Assembly (NCBI GenBank): GCA_017881645.1
Contig: JADGQQ010000091.1
Coordinates: forward strand, 1-13,159
Source: Clostridia bacterium
Lineage (GTDB): Bacteria; Bacillota; Clostridia; Saccharofermentanales; Saccharofermentanaceae
Length of the DNA stretch: 13,159 nt
Reading direction: 5' to 3'
The notes under the pieces were generated by a model. It searched no databases, was not told the DNA's origin, and was given only the letters and a program-made list of their open reading frames with translations. Below, piece by piece: positions 1-7,192 of the stretch. Position 1 is the stretch's first letter. Every line of letters begins with the position of its first letter. The translations under genes and the position numbers were made by a program.

Positions 1-44
1 CTTGCATGTCAAGCAAGTACTCTAACCAGCTGAGCTAACCACCC
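1..44 (-). tRNA. tRNA-Val(GAC), 3' part cut by window edge
   Basis: Reading the minus strand from 44, the sequence gives a 7-nt acceptor strand GGGTGGT, then TA, a D-arm beginning GCTC with the usual AGCTGGTTA loop, and an anticodon arm CTTGC-TTGACAT-GCAAG. The 7-nt loop TTGACAT places GAC at the anticodon, which decodes GUC (valine). The variable loop, T-arm and acceptor 3' strand lie outside the window. It has its own promoter immediately upstream (57-85). Confidence 0.93.
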
Positions 45-56
45 AAACGCTTGCTT

Positions 57-85
57 ATTATAATGGATGAGGTTTGTTATGTCCA
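57..85 (-). promoter_or_regulatory. Strong sigma-A-type promoter of tRNA-Val
   Basis: On the minus strand a -35 box TGGACA (80-85, 5/6 to consensus) is separated by exactly 17 nt from a perfect TATAAT (57-62). The expected start site, near 50, is only about 6 nt before the mature tRNA 5' end at 44, as is common for stable-RNA promoters. It lies in the 95-nt gap between the end of the large surface-protein gene and the tRNA. Confidence 0.8.
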
Positions 86-139
86 TAGGGTTTTCGCAAT
101 TCATATCTATGCAGAAAGCAGTCGCATATACTTTTTCCT

Positions 140-3100
140 CTAGGAACCGGCTGCGATTTCAACAACAACAAATTGGCCGGGCAACAGGTTGATTTGATTC
201 CCCTGGCGTCCGAGTTTGTTCTTCTGGATGAGTTTGCCCGAGCTCGAATAGCGGTAGGTATGCGCTCCGTTCAGTGACCTGTCATATTCCAGAAGAAACA
301 GGGCTGTTTGCTCTGATGTATTTGTAACAATCAGATGAATCTTGCCGGCATCCTTATATGCATAAGCCGTAAGCCCGGTCGCTGTCACTGCATCTGTCGC
401 CGGTGTTTTCTGAGTGCCGGCGGAATACGGCGGTGTGATTTCAACCGGCTGGGTGCCGCCGTGGACAATATCGGCAAGAACTGCACTAACAGCAAGAATC
501 GTTTCATTGTTTTGCGCTGATTGATATTTGTCAGCCGTTTTCCGTATGCCGTCTCCGGCAAACATCAGGCTCGTATCCGCATCCTTGGCATCACTGCTGA
601 CAGGAAGATCAAACAGTATGGTGCTTGAATGATTTCCTAAATCATATAACAGCATTTCACAGCAATCCGCGGCAGTGATCGGCTCAACAGATGATGCTGC
701 GTTATCACCGCCGTTTTTTGTCAGTGAAAGGATACTGGATCGAATCCATTCAAATCCGCCTTCCTGCGGACGGGATGGTGTCCTCGGAATCATGTCAAAG
801 TAGGATGCATAACCTTCAGATAGAGCGTCATGCAGGGAAAGTGTCTGTATGCCGGAAATGGTCTGTTTTTGATTTGCGATCAACAAATCACCGGTATGAT
901 AATCTGCCTCAGACTGCATCGTACCGCCGTCATAAATCATTCCGTCCAAAAAAACGATTCTGCCCTTAATGTCCACATAAAAAGGGGAAGATTTGATTAC
1001 CTGGATCACATAATTGACATAGGCTCCTCTTTGCAGATCCGTTGAGAAAACTCCGTCCTCATCCGAAATCTCAATGACCAGGCGATTAAATTGGTTTCCC
1101 CATGGGACAGCTGTTCCATTCTCGATTCGCAGTTTGCCATATGGATCCGTTAAACTTCCGCATAGATAGGCCATAAGATTGTCCATCGTAGTCTGACTGG
1201 CAGACGATCCAATCACAAGCCACGGATCGCCGCCAACACTGCGGACAAGAGACAGCGATTCTTCCAATGACATACAGCCCGCTGATGTAAATGTACCGGC
1301 ATCTATCGCTGCCGCTTCATTTCCAGCCGATAATGTCCATGCCTGAGAAGATACGTCCATTTTTCCGATTCCAAGATTTTGAAGCCGAATCAGGCTGGGT
1401 GCCGCCTTTGACACTTTGCTAGTAAATGAATCCGGAAGACTGGCGGATGAATATTTGTCCAAGCCAAGATATGCTCTGTCAATACTTAGATTGCCAGAAC
1501 CGGTAAACCCGATATTCAACCGGATTTGCCCTGCCTGATCTCCGCAGGCACTCGACGGCAGCACAAATGTATATGTGTACTGTCTCCATCCGGATCCGAC
1601 ATCGGAAAATGTAGTTCCGATGGATGTGAATTGTCCGGAGATCCAGGCCATAACTTTCCCGTCCCCGATTCCGTCCTGCTTCAGCCAGACTTCAACCTTA
1701 TAGAATTTATTTTTCTGAAAGGGAGACGAACCGGCTTCTGCTATTACCTGTGAAATGTAGTGGGTCTGATCAACCGCATCTGAAGCAGAGCCCTTCAAAT
1801 TCAATGATGTCTCTCCTCCGCCCGATGGCGCTTTATTTTGTATCTGAACGGAAGATGCATCCCCGAAGACCTGCCATGTACTCTCTTGATCCGACGTTGC
1901 TGATCCGATATCCGACGGAACAAGTCGTTGGAGGAAACACATATCTCCCGGCTGAAAAATGTTCTCGCTCTGTACGTCATCAAATTCGATTCGCGTATAC
2001 AGCTGTGTAGCAAATGTTGAAACGCCCTGACTCAATAGAATTCTGCCGGAATTTGATACCCCAAGTGCATCTACACTGCTGATCGATTCGACGGATAGCG
2101 GTTTCCACGATGTCCCTTGATCCTTTGAACAAAAAAGCAGTCCGGATGTGTCCCGGATAATTAATTCTCCTGCAGGAAGAAAATGTATACTTTGTATGGA
2201 TATTTGGTTGCCTGCGGCATCTTTCGCCTGATGCGAAGAAAAGGAAAAGATATGATCCGCGGAGGAATATCCGACCGCAACTTGTCCCTGATCTCCGCCG
2301 AGTACGAACTGGCCGTTGCCGTAATCCGAACAGATCCAATTGGCTGTCAAAGCATTTGCGGGTAATTCACCGGCAGTGAGTTCGCGATAAATGACTCCGT
2401 TCGAAGTTGTCAGTATTTTCCCGTTCATACACCCGAGAATCAAGGCGGTACCGTCGCTGGCCGAAGTCATGATGCTCTCTGATTCACCGGAAGAGACAGA
2501 AGTCACTTTCCCGTCGGCACAAAGAAGTATATTCCCTGAATCTCCTGCCGCTATTCCGATTTTTCCAATAGAAGAAACCGTATGGATCGATCCCGGTACA
2601 ACAAAATCGGGCAAAAAAACAGACCATGTTTTGCCGTCCGAAGACGATGCGAAATCGCCTGAGGCCGTAACAGCAAAAAAACGATCCGAAACACAGGAAC
2701 TGGAAACCAGATCATCCGTGATACCCAAATCGATGAGGATGGGAGCCGATGAGGATATGTCTGAAATCAGAAGACCCTTTTTGCCGGACGCAATCGAAAG
2801 TCTCGATGAAGATGAAATGGAAGTTATTTGCTGATTCTCTTTTATCCCCGAAGCTGCTGTCAACGGCGTCCATAGCCCAAGCTGATCCATTTGAAAGTCG
2901 GTTACTGCGGCCTGCAGTTTCTGAACCAGCTGTCCGCTTTCGTCAATGGACATGACGCGCATCGAGCCGCCTGTAAAAAAACCATCCGAAAAGGTCTTTT
3001 CCGAATTGCTGTCAGGCAGCACGAACACAGAATTATCGGTTCCTTCAAAAACTGTATAGATCTGATCACTCTGCGTATCTTCAAACGAAGGATTGACAAG

Positions 3101-3316
3101 AAGATTCATAGTTGGAATGTAAGGTAGATTTATTCCGATGCCGTTCACCGCTGTGCCGGTTCCGGCAGAGGATACTTTGACCCGCATCAGATTCGATCCG
3201 GTCCCGAAAACCCCCAAAGAAATCAGCATAATACCTGAGGCAATCAGAAACGCAATAAATACGATGACTGCTACAACGAAAGGTCTTTTGTGAATTCTCT
3301 CGGGCAGATGCAGCAT
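140..3316 (-). CDS. Large membrane-anchored extracellular protein with propeller-like, carbohydrate-binding-like and glycosidase-like regions (1058 aa, hypothetical)
   Basis: No named family was recognised with certainty. Residues about 13-38 form one hydrophobic segment after a short basic start, so a signal anchor with the rest outside is likely. NLLVNPSFED (71-80) resembles the opening of a CBM4/9-type sandwich. Residues about 150-440 carry repeats such as SSDGKTWS (225-232) and CSKDQGTSWK (396-405), which resemble Asp-box/YCF48 propeller blades. Residues about 441-620 look like a carbohydrate-binding beta-sandwich. Residues about 635-950 resemble a GH-A clan TIM barrel, with IEISDEDG (748-755) where such enzymes have an xEGNE-like motif; Glu753 could be the acid/base residue, but Asn is replaced by Asp. 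Residues about 980-1054 look like the C-terminal beta-sandwich of GH51-like proteins. The start is supported by GAGGG 6 nt upstream, inside the end of the protease gene. Domain assignments are inference from pattern only. Confidence 0.85.
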   Translation of the reverse strand: MLHLPERIHKRPFVVAVIVFIAFLIASGIMLISLGVFGTGSNLMRVKVSSAGTGTAVNGIGINLPYIPTMNLLVNPSFEDTQSDQIYTVFEGTDNSVFVLPDSNSEKTFSDGFFTGGSMRVMSIDESGQLVQKLQAAVTDFQMDQLGLWTPLTAASGIKENQQITSISSSSRLSIASGKKGLLISDISSSAPILIDLGITDDLVSSSCVSDRFFAVTASGDFASSSDGKTWSVFLPDFVVPGSIHTVSSIGKIGIAAGDSGNILLCADGKVTSVSSGESESIMTSASDGTALILGCMNGKILTTSNGVIYRELTAGELPANALTANWICSDYGNGQFVLGGDQGQVAVGYSSADHIFSFSSHQAKDAAGNQISIQSIHFLPAGELIIRDTSGLLFCSKDQGTSWKPLSVESISSVDALGVSNSGRILLSQGVSTFATQLYTRIEFDDVQSENIFQPGDMCFLQRLVPSDIGSATSDQESTWQVFGDASSVQIQNKAPSGGGETSLNLKGSASDAVDQTHYISQVIAEAGSSPFQKNKFYKVEVWLKQDGIGDGKVMAWISGQFTSIGTTFSDVGSGWRQYTYTFVLPSSACGDQAGQIRLNIGFTGSGNLSIDRAYLGLDKYSSASLPDSFTSKVSKAAPSLIRLQNLGIGKMDVSSQAWTLSAGNEAAAIDAGTFTSAGCMSLEESLSLVRSVGGDPWLVIGSSASQTTMDNLMAYLCGSLTDPYGKLRIENGTAVPWGNQFNRLVIEISDEDGVFSTDLQRGAYVNYVIQVIKSSPFYVDIKGRIVFLDGMIYDGGTMQSEADYHTGDLLIANQKQTISGIQTLSLHDALSEGYASYFDMIPRTPSRPQEGGFEWIRSSILSLTKNGGDNAASSVEPITAADCCEMLLYDLGNHSSTILFDLPVSSDAKDADTSLMFAGDGIRKTADKYQSAQNNETILAVSAVLADIVHGGTQPVEITPPYSAGTQKTPATDAVTATGLTAYAYKDAGKIHLIVTNTSEQTALFLLEYDRSLNGAHTYRYSSSGKLIQKNKLGRQGNQINLLPGQFVVVEIAAGS

Positions 3317-3318
3317 AC

Positions 3319-4143
3319 CTATCCCTCTCGAATGACTTTATTTCTGTATCCCTTTTTCAAAAACAGGAAGCTGATAACGCCAAAAGCGATAAAAAATACC
3401 TCTATGGCAAAGAAAATTAGAAGCAGTGGCTTATTGTCAGAAAACACGTCCTGCAAAACGCCTCCAATAATGTTAAACACGCAGTGAATGCCGATGGAGA
3501 GGAAAATACTGTTTGAGTACAGATATACAAATCCAAGAATCAGACCGCACATACAAGCATATCCGATTTGAATCGGCTGCAAATGCATGCCGCCAAAAAC
3601 AAGGGACGACATAATTACAGCAACCGCCGGACGCATCGTCGATAGAAATTCACCGAGTATAATACCCCTGAAAACAATCTCTTCAATAACGGGAATCAGA
3701 ACGCCGACTGATACGTAGTAAAGGATCGTATCATAACCACTTTGTGTGTTGAGCGTGGACCTATCGGTATAATTCTTCAGGAGTTCGTCTATTTGAGGAA
3801 TGTATTTCGCAATCAGGGCTATGAGTATCATATAGAAACTGGCAAGAGCCAGCATCGTCATTGCAATCGGAAGAATGGTAAGTGATTTCCGGACCGACAG
3901 TCTTTCTCTTCGAATGGTTGGCAAAACGGATCTTCTTGCTGCGAAAAGCCATATGGATAAGAACATTCCCATAAGAAGAGCAACAAAAAAAATGTGAAGT
4001 CCGACATGCGAAGAGATATCATCCGTACGTGGAATGATGAGTACCACAGGCAAAATGGCCAGAACCTGTACAGAATAATAGAGTGCCACCCCTGCGAGCG
4101 GCACTAAAAATGTACGAATCCGAATGGGGAAAGGCTTGTCCAT
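3319..4143 (-). CDS. CPBP family intramembrane glutamic endopeptidase (CAAX-processing/Abi type)
   Basis: Multi-pass membrane protein of about 274 aa. Counting from an upstream ATG at 4149, the CPBP motifs are EEIVFR (156-161), FGGMH (185-189) and HCVFN (222-226). These match the conserved EExxxR, FxxxH and HxxxN/D signatures, so the catalytic Glu and the histidines are present. Hydrophobic segments cover roughly 15-40, 52-70, 92-115, 143-165, 175-210, 214-230 and 243-265. Bacterial members cleave membrane or lipidated substrates, or are linked to bacteriocin immunity; the substrate here is unknown. I prefer the ATG at 4143 because AAGGG (4152-4156) is 8 nt away; from 4149 it would be only 2 nt. 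Its stop lies 2 nt before the start of the large extracellular protein, so the two are almost certainly co-transcribed and probably translationally coupled. Confidence 0.9.
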   Translation of the reverse strand: MDKPFPIRIRTFLVPLAGVALYYSVQVLAILPVVLIIPRTDDISSHVGLHIFFVALLMGMFLSIWLFAARRSVLPTIRRERLSVRKSLTILPIAMTMLALASFYMILIALIAKYIPQIDELLKNYTDRSTLNTQSGYDTILYYVSVGVLIPVIEEIVFRGIILGEFLSTMRPAVAVIMSSLVFGGMHLQPIQIGYACMCGLILGFVYLYSNSIFLSIGIHCVFNIIGGVLQDVFSDNKPLLLIFFAIEVFFIAFGVISFLFLKKGYRNKVIREG

Positions 4144-4154
4144 ATGCATTACCC

Positions 4155-4499
4155 TTATTTGGCTGAAGATGTGGAAAATCGATTCATGAACAATGCAAAT
4201 GCTGCATCAAGCTCATGTTTATCCGTAATCGAAAAAAAGTACTGATCACTATTCTTGGCAAACTCAGTCCGCATAATTACAAGTTCGGGCTCTGCATGAT
4301 TTCCATCATCGGGTTCGTAATTATACATAACAACATAATCCCGTCCGGTCATGGAAAACGAATCAATAATGGAAAGAAAATACTCCTTGCCGTTGGACGC
4401 ATCGCGTATAACGGCAAGGGCATCATTTGATTTGTTCATTCCCAAAGAAGTGTGAGGCTTATGTTCCGACTTACTTTTCTTCGTCTGTGTCGTCTTCAT
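4155..4499 (-). CDS. Second DUF1292 domain protein (YrzB-like)
   Basis: The core from NDALAVIRD to about FAKNSDQYFF follows the DUF1292 pattern: a beta-rich fold with G-K/E-E-Y, a short F/Y-x-x-x-G-x-x-Y step, and an AEPELVIMR strand close to EEPELVITK in the neighbouring gene. It is evidently a diverged tandem paralogue of that gene. The role of DUF1292 is unknown; one copy is commonly found next to ruvX in Bacillota. The start is unclear. The frame stays open upstream to 4568, but that would overlap the preceding gene by about 100 nt. The ATG at 4499 overlaps it by 29 nt and adds a Lys-rich lead; the ATG at 4439 lies 32 nt after the preceding stop and starts right at the domain. None has a convincing ribosome binding site, so translational coupling is likely. 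Confidence 0.75.
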   Translation of the reverse strand: MKTTQTKKSKSEHKPHTSLGMNKSNDALAVIRDASNGKEYFLSIIDSFSMTGRDYVVMYNYEPDDGNHAEPELVIMRTEFAKNSDQYFFSITDKHELDAAFALFMNRFSTSSAK

Positions 4500-4830
4500 C
4501 GTCGATATCCGCTTCCTCGCAAAGTCGGTCATATTCGGCATAAATCTCATCTGCTTCGTCTTCATCAAGACTCATCAGACCTTCTTCATCGCCTTCAAGC
4601 TGAACGACCTTTGTAATAACAAGCTCCGGCTCTTCTTCGTCTACAGTTACAAGCACACAATATGCCTGTCCTTTAAATTCGAAATCATCCACTACCGAAA
4701 ACTGATACTCTTCACCGGATTCTGCATCAACCATAGTAATAATGGCCTGCTCTTCACCGACGCCATCATGTGTGCAGTCATCGTTGCCTTCGTCATGGCC
4801 GCATCCGCAGCCGCAATCCTCAAAAAACAT
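4471..4830 (-). CDS. DUF1292 domain protein with Cys/His-rich N-terminus (YrzB-like)
   Basis: A 119-aa acidic protein. The start at 4830 is set by AGGAGG (4837-4842) with a 6-nt spacer; an in-frame ATG at 4875 has no such site. DUF1292 core: ITMVDAESGEEYQFSVVDDF followed by FKGQAYCVLVTVDEEEPELV. Before the core is CGCGCGH...C.H (Cys6, 8, 10, His12, Cys19, His21), a likely metal-binding or redox cluster. The C-terminal third is strongly Asp/Glu-rich. The family is typically small, of unknown function, and encoded after ruvX, as here (86 nt downstream). Expression may come from the ireB promoter and from an extended -10 site at 4904-4912. Confidence 0.88.
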   Translation of the reverse strand: MFFEDCGCGCGHDEGNDDCTHDGVGEEQAIITMVDAESGEEYQFSVVDDFEFKGQAYCVLVTVDEEEPELVITKVVQLEGDEEGLMSLDEDEADEIYAEYDRLCEEADIDDEDDTDEEK

Positions 4831-4903
4831 ATTTTTCCTCCTGTTGCGCCCTTGACGCAGTAAATTTATTAGCAAACCAGATCAAAAAGACCAAACATGA
4901 CTT

Positions 4904-4912
4904 ATTATATCA
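4904..4912 (-). promoter_or_regulatory. Candidate extended -10 promoter before the DUF1292 pair
   Basis: The minus strand shows TGATATAAT (an extended TGn plus a perfect TATAAT) in the gap between ruvX and the first DUF1292 gene. No good -35 box is seen 16-18 nt upstream, inside the ruvX 3' end. The box is flanked by CATGA and TCATG, giving a small inverted repeat around it. It may provide internal expression of the DUF1292-protease-surface protein genes. Confidence 0.4.
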
Positions 4913-4916
4913 TGAA

Positions 4917-5345
4917 TCACTTGTCCACGCGACGGGTTTCAAGATACTCGCGGAGAATGATTTCTGCGGCAACCTGATCGACTACATTCTTCTTATTCCG
5001 ACCGGAAACACCGGTTTCCCGAAGATATCGCGATGCAATAACCGTTGTATATCTTTCGTCCTGATAGACCGGAAGAATTCCTGTCAGAGAATGCAGATCC
5101 GACCCGAAAGCCTGCGCTTTTTTTTGTGATTCGCTCTCAGAGCCGTCCGTCCTTCTGGGTTGACCGATAACAATATCGGTAACAGCCTTCTCGGATATGA
5201 TCTGAGCGATTCTGTCCAATACAAAACGGCAGTCTTCACCGTTCCACGATATTGTCTCGAACCCATGAGCTGTCAAACGAAGTACATCACTCAGTGCAAT
5301 GCCGACACGTCTGGTTCCATAATCAATGGCCATGGCTCTTCCCAT
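4917..5345 (-). CDS. ruvX: Putative pre-16S rRNA nuclease / Holliday junction resolvase family YqgF (RuvX)
   Basis: A 142-aa RNase H-fold protein, the usual length for YqgF/YrrK. Visible signatures are AIDYGTRRVGIALSD (6-20) with catalytic Asp8, VIGQPRRTDGSE (59-70) in place of the usual VGLP..DG, VYQDERYTTVIAS (93-105) with Glu97, and KNVVDQVAAEIIL (119-131) with Asp123. These correspond to the three acidic active-site positions. E. coli YqgF is linked to 16S rRNA 5'-end maturation; resolvase activity is also proposed for the family. It lies 27 nt downstream of ireB and 86 nt upstream of a DUF1292 gene, the standard Bacillota arrangement. The start at 5345 has a G-rich site (GGGGGA) only about 3 nt away; the ATG at 5333 is a possible alternative. 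Confidence 0.95.
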   Translation of the reverse strand: MGRAMAIDYGTRRVGIALSDVLRLTAHGFETISWNGEDCRFVLDRIAQIISEKAVTDIVIGQPRRTDGSESESQKKAQAFGSDLHSLTGILPVYQDERYTTVIASRYLRETGVSGRNKKNVVDQVAAEIILREYLETRRVDK

Positions 5346-5372
5346 ATATCCCCCGTATCTGGTGAACGTCGA

Positions 5373-5627
5373 CTACTTAAGTTTATCGCAGTATTCTCTG
5401 ACAATAACTTCCAGCAGTTCGTCCCGTTCGATACGACGAATAATACCGCGTGCACCTTTATAATTCGTAATGTATGTTGGATCTCCCGACATAAAATAAC
5501 CGACGAGCTGATTGATCGGATTGTAACCTTTTTCCTGAAGGGCGGAAAGAACAAACGACATCAGTTCCCGGACATTTTCGGACTTATCCATGTTAAATGA
5601 AAACCTTGCTGTTTCGGAATCTACCAT
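5373..5627 (-). CDS. ireB: IreB family regulatory phosphoprotein (UPF0297/YrzL)
   Basis: An 84-aa protein with the UPF0297 signature throughout: SETARFSF at 4-11, KGYNPINQLVGYFMSGDPTY at about 33-52, and an ARxxIRRIERDELLE segment near 59-73. In Enterococcus faecalis, IreB is a small dimeric negative regulator of cephalosporin resistance, phosphorylated near its N-terminus by the PASTA kinase IreK. Thr6 in ETARF is in the place of one of those threonines (ETVRF in E. faecalis); the other is Ser4 or missing, depending on alignment. Start: AGGAGG (5635-5640) 7 nt upstream. It heads the ireB-ruvX-DUF1292 unit. In many Bacillota alaS lies just upstream; here mtaB does. Confidence 0.95.
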   Translation of the reverse strand: MVDSETARFSFNMDKSENVRELMSFVLSALQEKGYNPINQLVGYFMSGDPTYITNYKGARGIIRRIERDELLEVIVREYCDKLK

Positions 5628-5673
5628 TGGAACACCTCCTCGAAGGGCTTTATGAGAACGACTGTTCAGATTA

Positions 5674-5701
5674 ATTGTATCATGTTTTATGACAATATCA
5701 C
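5674..5701 (-). promoter_or_regulatory. Candidate promoter of the ireB-ruvX-DUF1292 unit
   Basis: The minus strand has -35 GTGATA (5696-5701, 4/6), a 16-nt spacer and an extended -10 TGA-TACAAT (core 5674-5679, 5/6). It lies in the 93-nt gap between the mtaB stop and the ireB start, leaving a leader of about 40 nt before the ireB ribosome binding site. No terminator hairpin is seen in this gap, so read-through from mtaB is also possible. Confidence 0.6.
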
Positions 5702-5720
5702 TAAAAATGCATATCCGACT

Positions 5721-7079
5721 TCAATATGTAACCGTTCCGTAAAGCTCGTTTTGTTCCATAGAAATAACCTTCACCCGAACTTCCTGGCCCTGTCGGACAT
5801 CTTGGCTCGAAGAAACGTGAACTCGCAGGTATTCTTTGGAATATCCGGAAAATTCTCCCGATTCATCTTTCGTTTCAAGTAAAACATCGACCGTATCTCC
5901 CTCAAACCTGCTGCAGTACGCTGCTGCCAGCGAATTCGAGAGCTGTAAAAATGTTTCTGTTCTTTCATCGGCTGTTTTCGAGGATACTTTCGGCTGCATG
6001 TCAGCGGCACTTGTCCCGCTTCGAACGGAAAACGGGAAAACATGAATTCGCGAAAATCCAATTTCTCTGCAAAAACGAAGGCTTTCCTGATGTTCTTCTT
6101 CTGTTTCGCCGGGAAAAGCAACAATGATATCCGTCGTAACGGCAACGCGCGGAAAAACGCTCCGAAGCAGCGAAATCACTTCCCGATATCCCCCGGCGGT
6201 GTATTTACGGTTCATGCGCGACAGGACGGAATCCGATCCGCTCTGTAAAGATACATGGAAGTGCGGGCACAGTTTCCGGATCCCCGCAAGTTTATGGACA
6301 AAGGATTCCGTCATAGAGTTGGGTTCCAACGAACCCAGGCGAATTCGATGAATAGCCGGGATAGCGTCAAGCTGTTCCAACAGCTGTGCCAGCGCCTCGA
6401 TTCCCTCTCCCCTTTCTTTTCCGTATGAACACAAATGGATCCCTGTAAGAACGATCTCATGGAATCCGCGGTTCGACAGTTCTTCCGCCTCGCGAAGAAT
6501 TTCCGCGGACGCGCGGCTGACTACGCGCCCGCGGGCGAACGGAATTATACAGTAACTGCAGAAGCTGTCACATCCGTCCTGTATTTTAATGAATGCCCGG
6601 GTGGTATCCTCCTGTGACACTACCGGCCCGAATTCCTGATATCCTGTCTCAGGAGTCTTCGTCACTGTTGAAGGAGTCTTCGTCACTGTTGAAGGCGGAT
6701 CCGTCATGAGCAGGCCCATTTTTTCAAGGACGAGATCGACGACCGATAGCCTGTTCTTTGTACCTACGGCGATATCCGCATCGGAAGCGCTCTTCAGAAG
6801 TTCGATCTGACAGCCCATAGCTACAACAATCGCTCCCGGGTTTCGTCTTTTCGCGCGGCGAATCATCTGACGCGATTTGCGATCCGCTTCCGATGTAACC
6901 GTACATGTATTGATCACAAGAATATCTGCCGGTGTTTCTTCGGTCACAATTTGGAAGCCGCGCGAAGCAAATGCCTGTCGAACGGCATCGGTCTCATAGC
7001 GATTGACTTTACAGCCAAGAGTGTGGAATGCAATGGTATAATTTTCGATGCTGCGCTTTTCCGGTTCCATACTTGTCAT
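5721..7079 (-). CDS. mtaB: tRNA (N6-threonylcarbamoyladenosine-37-C2)-methylthiotransferase MtaB
   Basis: A radical-SAM methylthiotransferase that converts t6A37 to ms2t6A37 in tRNAs reading ANN codons. Domain order is canonical. The N-terminal UPF0004 domain has three cluster cysteines: Cys23 (LGCKVN), Cys59 (NTCTVT) and Cys90 (AMGCQ). The radical-SAM domain has CDSFCSYC (Cys170, 174, 177), with downstream TGIHLCSYG, LGSLEP and FHVSLQSGSD. A C-terminal TRAM domain ends the protein. The opening HTLGCKVNRYETD is the MtaB form rather than MiaB or RimO. The 452-aa length is normal. Start: GGAG about 9 nt before the ATG at 7079; an in-frame ATG at 7070 is possible. An odd in-frame 21-bp tandem repeat lies in the linker before the radical-SAM domain. 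The gene is divergent from the HPr-like gene. Confidence 0.96.
   Translation of the reverse strand: MTSMEPEKRSIENYTIAFHTLGCKVNRYETDAVRQAFASRGFQIVTEETPADILVINTCTVTSEADRKSRQMIRRAKRRNPGAIVVAMGCQIELLKSASDADIAVGTKNRLSVVDLVLEKMGLLMTDPPSTVTKTPSTVTKTPETGYQEFGPVVSQEDTTRAFIKIQDGCDSFCSYCIIPFARGRVVSRASAEILREAEELSNRGFHEIVLTGIHLCSYGKERGEGIEALAQLLEQLDAIPAIHRIRLGSLEPNSMTESFVHKLAGIRKLCPHFHVSLQSGSDSVLSRMNRKYTAGGYREVISLLRSVFPRVAVTTDIIVAFPGETEEEHQESLRFCREIGFSRIHVFPFSVRSGTSAADMQPKVSSKTADERTETFLQLSNSLAAAYCSRFEGDTVDVLLETKDESGEFSGYSKEYLRVHVSSSQDVRQGQEVRVKVISMEQNELYGTVTY
6651..6692 (-). repeat. Two perfect 21-bp tandem repeats inside mtaB
   Basis: Units at 6651-6671 and 6672-6692 are identical, and AGG starts a broken third copy. 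In the protein they give STVTKTP twice (residues 130-143), between the UPF0004 and radical-SAM domains. The length is a multiple of three, so the frame is kept. Such a unit could expand or contract by replication slippage without disrupting the gene. Confidence 0.97.
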
Positions 7080-7134
7080 AACGATTTACTCCGGCTCTTT
7101 TTTCGAATGAACAATCGTATTTCCTCACGTCTGA

Positions 7135-7162
7135 TTGACATGCCTTGCACCTGTGATACACT
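7135..7162 (+). promoter_or_regulatory. Candidate promoter of the HPr-like gene
   Basis: A perfect -35 TTGACA (7135-7140), a 16-nt spacer and TACACT (7157-7162) with an extended TG two bases upstream. A TATAAT at 7163-7168 is also present but is 22 nt from TTGACA, too far for a normal pairing. The start site would fall near 7169, giving a leader of about 55 nt that contains the palindrome at 7181-7192. Confidence 0.55.
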
Positions 7163-7180
7163 TATAATTCATGGGATATA

Positions 7181-7192
7181 TGCGCTAGCGCA
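7181..7192. promoter_or_regulatory. 12-bp perfect palindrome, possible operator
   Basis: TGCGCTAGCGCA is a perfect palindrome between the divergent mtaB and HPr-like genes. It would sit about 12-24 nt downstream of the predicted start of the HPr-like transcript, where a repressor could block transcription. As a hairpin it would have almost no loop, so a DNA-level dimer site is more plausible than an RNA structure. I recognise no specific regulator for it. Confidence 0.4.

Noticed and set aside
2391..2834. Open plus-strand frame of 147 codons inside the large surface-protein gene
   Set aside because: It is antisense to a gene with clear domain-like composition, has no ribosome binding site, and its Pro/Glu-rich product matches nothing I recognise.
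4500..4568. Start of the second DUF1292 gene at 4568
   Set aside because: It would overlap the preceding gene by about 100 nt, adds residues outside the domain, and has no ribosome binding site.
7135..7168. TTGACA paired with TATAAT at 7163-7168
   Set aside because: The 22-nt spacing is too long for a sigma-A promoter; TACACT at 16 nt with extended TG fits better.
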